From the NCBI GenBank assembly GCA_020216575.1, contig JAIUYC010000192.1, forward strand, positions 1 to 6,987: a stretch of DNA of 6,987 nucleotides. The letters are read 5' to 3'. The notes under the pieces are model-generated. The model was not told the DNA's origin. It made no database searches and was given only the letters and a program-made list of their open reading frames with translations. Source of the stretch: Coleofasciculus sp. S288 (GTDB taxonomy: Bacteria; Cyanobacteriota; Cyanobacteriia; Cyanobacteriales; Coleofasciculaceae). This document shows, piece after piece, positions 6,054 through 6,987 of this stretch (position 1 is the first letter of the stretch; each line of letters begins with the position of its first letter). A program made the translations under genes and the position numbers.

Positions 6054-6193
6054 GTAAGGTAAAGCAATTCATTATTAGAAATCCTCAAAAACTAAGCTGA
6101 AAGTATCATTCAGACGACTGAATCCCTCATCCGGAGAAAGTTAAATCGAGTATATACGTTCCTTCCTTAAATTTTGGTTTGTTTAAGAAGAGT

Positions 6194-6220
6194 TTGTGAT
6201 TGCTCTCGATTCGCTATATT
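6194..6220 (+). promoter_or_regulatory. Weak candidate promoter of ssb
   Basis: TTGTGA (6194-6199; 4 of 6) and TATATT (6215-6220; 5 of 6) are only 15 bp apart, shorter than ideal. A start near 6227 would put the LexA-type box at about +18 to +31, where a bound repressor would block elongation. TATATA at 6151-6156 is an alternative -10 without a good -35. Confidence 0.3.
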
Positions 6221-6243
6221 CGCTAAAGTAGATCCACATAAAC

Positions 6244-6257
6244 AGTACAGGTGTACT
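6244..6257. promoter_or_regulatory. LexA (SOS) operator upstream of ssb
   Basis: The 14-bp dyad AGTAC-AGGT-GTACT ends 12 bases before the ssb ATG. It fits every position of the cyanobacterial LexA consensus as I recall it for Anabaena (RGTACNNNDGTWCB). SSB is a DNA-damage-related protein, so LexA repression is plausible, though some cyanobacterial LexA proteins have roles outside DNA repair. No second copy was seen in the window. Confidence 0.65.
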
Positions 6258-6269
6258 ATAACAATTACT

Positions 6270-6635
6270 ATGAGTCTCAATGTTGTTAATCTAGTCGGTC
6301 GTGTGGGTGGAGACCCAGATGTCAAGTATTTTGAGTCAGGCAGCGTTAAGTGTAATCTAACGCTGGCAGTGAACCGTCGAAGCCGTAATAGCGATCAGCC
6401 TGATTGGTTTAACTTAGAGCTATGGGGTAAGACGGCGGAAGTGGCGGCTAACTATGTTCGTAAAGGGAGTTTAATTGGTGTACAAGGTGCTTTAAAGATT
6501 GAAACTTGGAGCGATCGCGCCACTGGGGCAAATCGCTCAAAACCAGTGATCAAAGTAGAACGCCTGGATTTGCTGGGTTCCAAACGAGACACAGATGCCA
6601 GTGCAGTAGATGACTACAACGATACAGAATTCTGA
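6270..6635 (+). CDS. ssb: Single-stranded DNA-binding protein
   Basis: A 121-residue SSB that coats single-stranded DNA in replication, recombination and repair, normally as a tetramer. It has one OB-fold: MSLNVVNLVGRVGGDPDVKY at the start, DWFNLELWGKTAE at 45-57, YVRKGSLIGVQGALK at 62-76 and TW at 79-80. The aromatic residues Trp46, Phe47, Trp52 and Trp80 are candidates for base stacking. The linker after the fold is very short. The acidic tail DDYNDTEF (114-121) keeps the terminal Phe used to recruit partners but lacks the Pro of the usual DDDIPF ending. The start is ATG 6270, where SSB homology begins. A TTG at 6174 would add 32 residues with no resemblance to SSB. The length fits the compact cyanobacterial SSBs. 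No clear Shine-Dalgarno sequence is present. Control by LexA is suggested by the operator at 6244-6257. Confidence 0.97.
   Translation: MSLNVVNLVGRVGGDPDVKYFESGSVKCNLTLAVNRRSRNSDQPDWFNLELWGKTAEVAANYVRKGSLIGVQGALKIETWSDRATGANRSKPVIKVERLDLLGSKRDTDASAVDDYNDTEF
6511..6518. repeat. HIP1 octamer GCGATCGC
   Basis: Perfect copy inside ssb, read as part of the Ser-Asp-Arg-Ala codons just after Trp80. Confidence 0.9.
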
Positions 6636-6644
6636 GATAGTGTC

Positions 6645-6664
6645 AAGCTAAAACAGCTTTTTTC
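6645..6664 (+). terminator. Weak intrinsic terminator after ssb
   Basis: AAGCT (6645-6649) pairs with AGCTT (6655-6659) around AAAAC and runs into six consecutive T (6658-6663), 10 bases after the ssb stop. The stem is short and A/T-rich, so termination would be inefficient. Confidence 0.45.
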
Positions 6665-6683
6665 TTCGTCAACCAACGTTATG

Positions 6684-6754
6684 ACACGGGGAAACGGGGA
6701 CACGGGGATGTTGGAGAAAGACTCTCCCCATCTCCCCATCTCCCCATCTCCGCG
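6684..6754. repeat. G-rich/C-rich octamer repeat block
   Basis: Three 8-base units with GGGG cores (ACACGGGG, AAACGGGG, ACACGGGG; 6684-6707) are followed by GGAGA-AAGAC-TCTCC and then three perfect TCTCCCCA units plus a fourth, TCTCCGCG (6723-6754). The two halves are complementary in their G- and C-runs, so the block can fold as a long imperfect hairpin. Such blocks are common intergenic repeats in filamentous cyanobacteria. It lies in the gap between the convergent ssb and SIMPL genes. Confidence 0.8.
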
Positions 6755-6797
6755 TCACCGCGTCTCTTCCTTGAACCCTGAACCTGAATTCGTTGAA

Positions 6798-6987
6798 TTA
6801 GTAGCTGATTTGCAGCGTCACAGACGCCTGAACCTGTTGTTCACCACCAATGACTGGCGTGTCAGCGGCTTGATTGGCTAAAGCCGCTCTTTCCAAAAAG
6901 GGCATTGGCGGGGGTGGAGTGGCGCTGTTGATTTGAATGTTGACAATGTCTTTACGGGTGAGATTCAGGCTACTCAAAACAACATTC
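6798..6987 (-). CDS. 3' end of a SIMPL-domain (DUF541) protein (partial)
   Basis: The minus strand is open from the right edge to TAA at 6800-6798, giving the last 62 residues of a protein. The string SATPPPPMPFLERAALANQA, then TPVIGGEQQVQASVTLQI at the C-terminus, matches the end of SIMPL/DUF541 proteins as I know them: a Pro-rich PPPPMP loop, an Ala-rich helix, then PI-x-GEQ-x-V-x-x-x-V-x-V and a final strand. SIMPL proteins are usually exported or periplasmic and have been linked to oxidative-stress tolerance, but their biochemical role is unclear. The N-terminus, where a signal peptide would be, lies outside the window. It is convergent with ssb. Confidence 0.75.
   Translation of the reverse strand, partial: NVVLSSLNLTRKDIVNIQINSATPPPPMPFLERAALANQAADTPVIGGEQQVQASVTLQISY

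Larger units (their letters stand above)
5954..6269. other. Divergent control region between mreB and ssb
   Basis: This 316-bp region has no gene. It contains the mreB promoter candidate, a pair of GTAACYGA repeats (6001-6008 and 6012-6019) in the mreB leader, a weak ssb promoter candidate and the LexA-type operator. An in-frame upward extension of ssb to TTG at 6174 is possible but unlike SSB, so the stretch 6174-6269 is treated as a leader. Confidence 0.7.

Noticed and set aside
6174..6269. Extension of ssb upstream to a TTG start
   Set aside because: The added 32 residues do not resemble any SSB, and the LexA-type operator would fall inside the coding sequence. The SSB fold begins at ATG 6270.
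6777..6836. 10-bp direct repeat CCTGAACCTG at 6777-6786 and 6827-6836
   Set aside because: One copy is intergenic and the other lies inside the SIMPL coding sequence. There is no other sign of an attachment site or target duplication, so chance is likely.
6681..6881. Plus-strand frame of 66 codons after ssb
   Set aside because: It reads through the octamer repeat block and then antisense to the SIMPL gene. The product is repeat-derived.

Overview
The window reads as chromosome of a cyanobacterium, probably one of the larger-genome filamentous types. Four copies of the octamer GCGATCGC (HIP1) occur in under 7 kb, where about 0.1 would be expected by chance. The divergent ssb / mreB-mreC-mreD arrangement is the cyanobacterial one. 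A Ser/Thr kinase fused to WD40 repeats is typical of cyanobacteria, as are the short phased tandem repeats in the gaps (heptamers between mreC and mreD, octamers after ssb). The filamentous assignment is an inference from repeat style and gene content.

Layout from left to right. Positions 1-97 (minus) hold the 5' end of an unrecognised gene. Positions 259-2262 (minus) encode a 667-residue membrane-spanning Ser/Thr kinase: zinc-ribbon-like Cys motif, kinase domain, one membrane helix, then a seven-blade WD40 propeller built from very similar 126-bp units. Positions 2263-2626 are a divergent intergenic region with several dyads and a candidate kinase promoter. Positions 2627-3427 (plus) encode a HAD-superfamily hydrolase, which ends 6 bp from the end of the convergent mre operon. 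Positions 3434-5953 (minus) are mreB-mreC-mreD, the rod-shape / elongasome scaffold genes, transcribed from right to left. Positions 5954-6269 are the divergent control region between mreB and ssb, with a candidate mreB promoter and a LexA-type operator just upstream of ssb. Positions 6270-6635 (plus) are ssb, followed by a weak terminator and an octamer repeat block. Positions 6798-6987 (minus) hold the 3' end of a SIMPL-domain (DUF541) gene.

Functionally, MreB, MreC and MreD form the cytoskeletal and membrane scaffold that directs lateral peptidoglycan synthesis. SSB protects single-stranded DNA in replication and repair and appears to be under SOS control here. The kinase is probably a transmembrane receptor-like signalling protein, but its ligand and targets cannot be read from the sequence. 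Most of the window is ordinary housekeeping. The points most worth a second look are the LexA box at ssb, the repeat array that supplies both the mreC stop and the mreD start, and the recently amplified propeller that is predicted to lie outside the cytoplasm. I saw no CRISPR array, tRNA, rRNA, insertion sequence or clear novel defence system.
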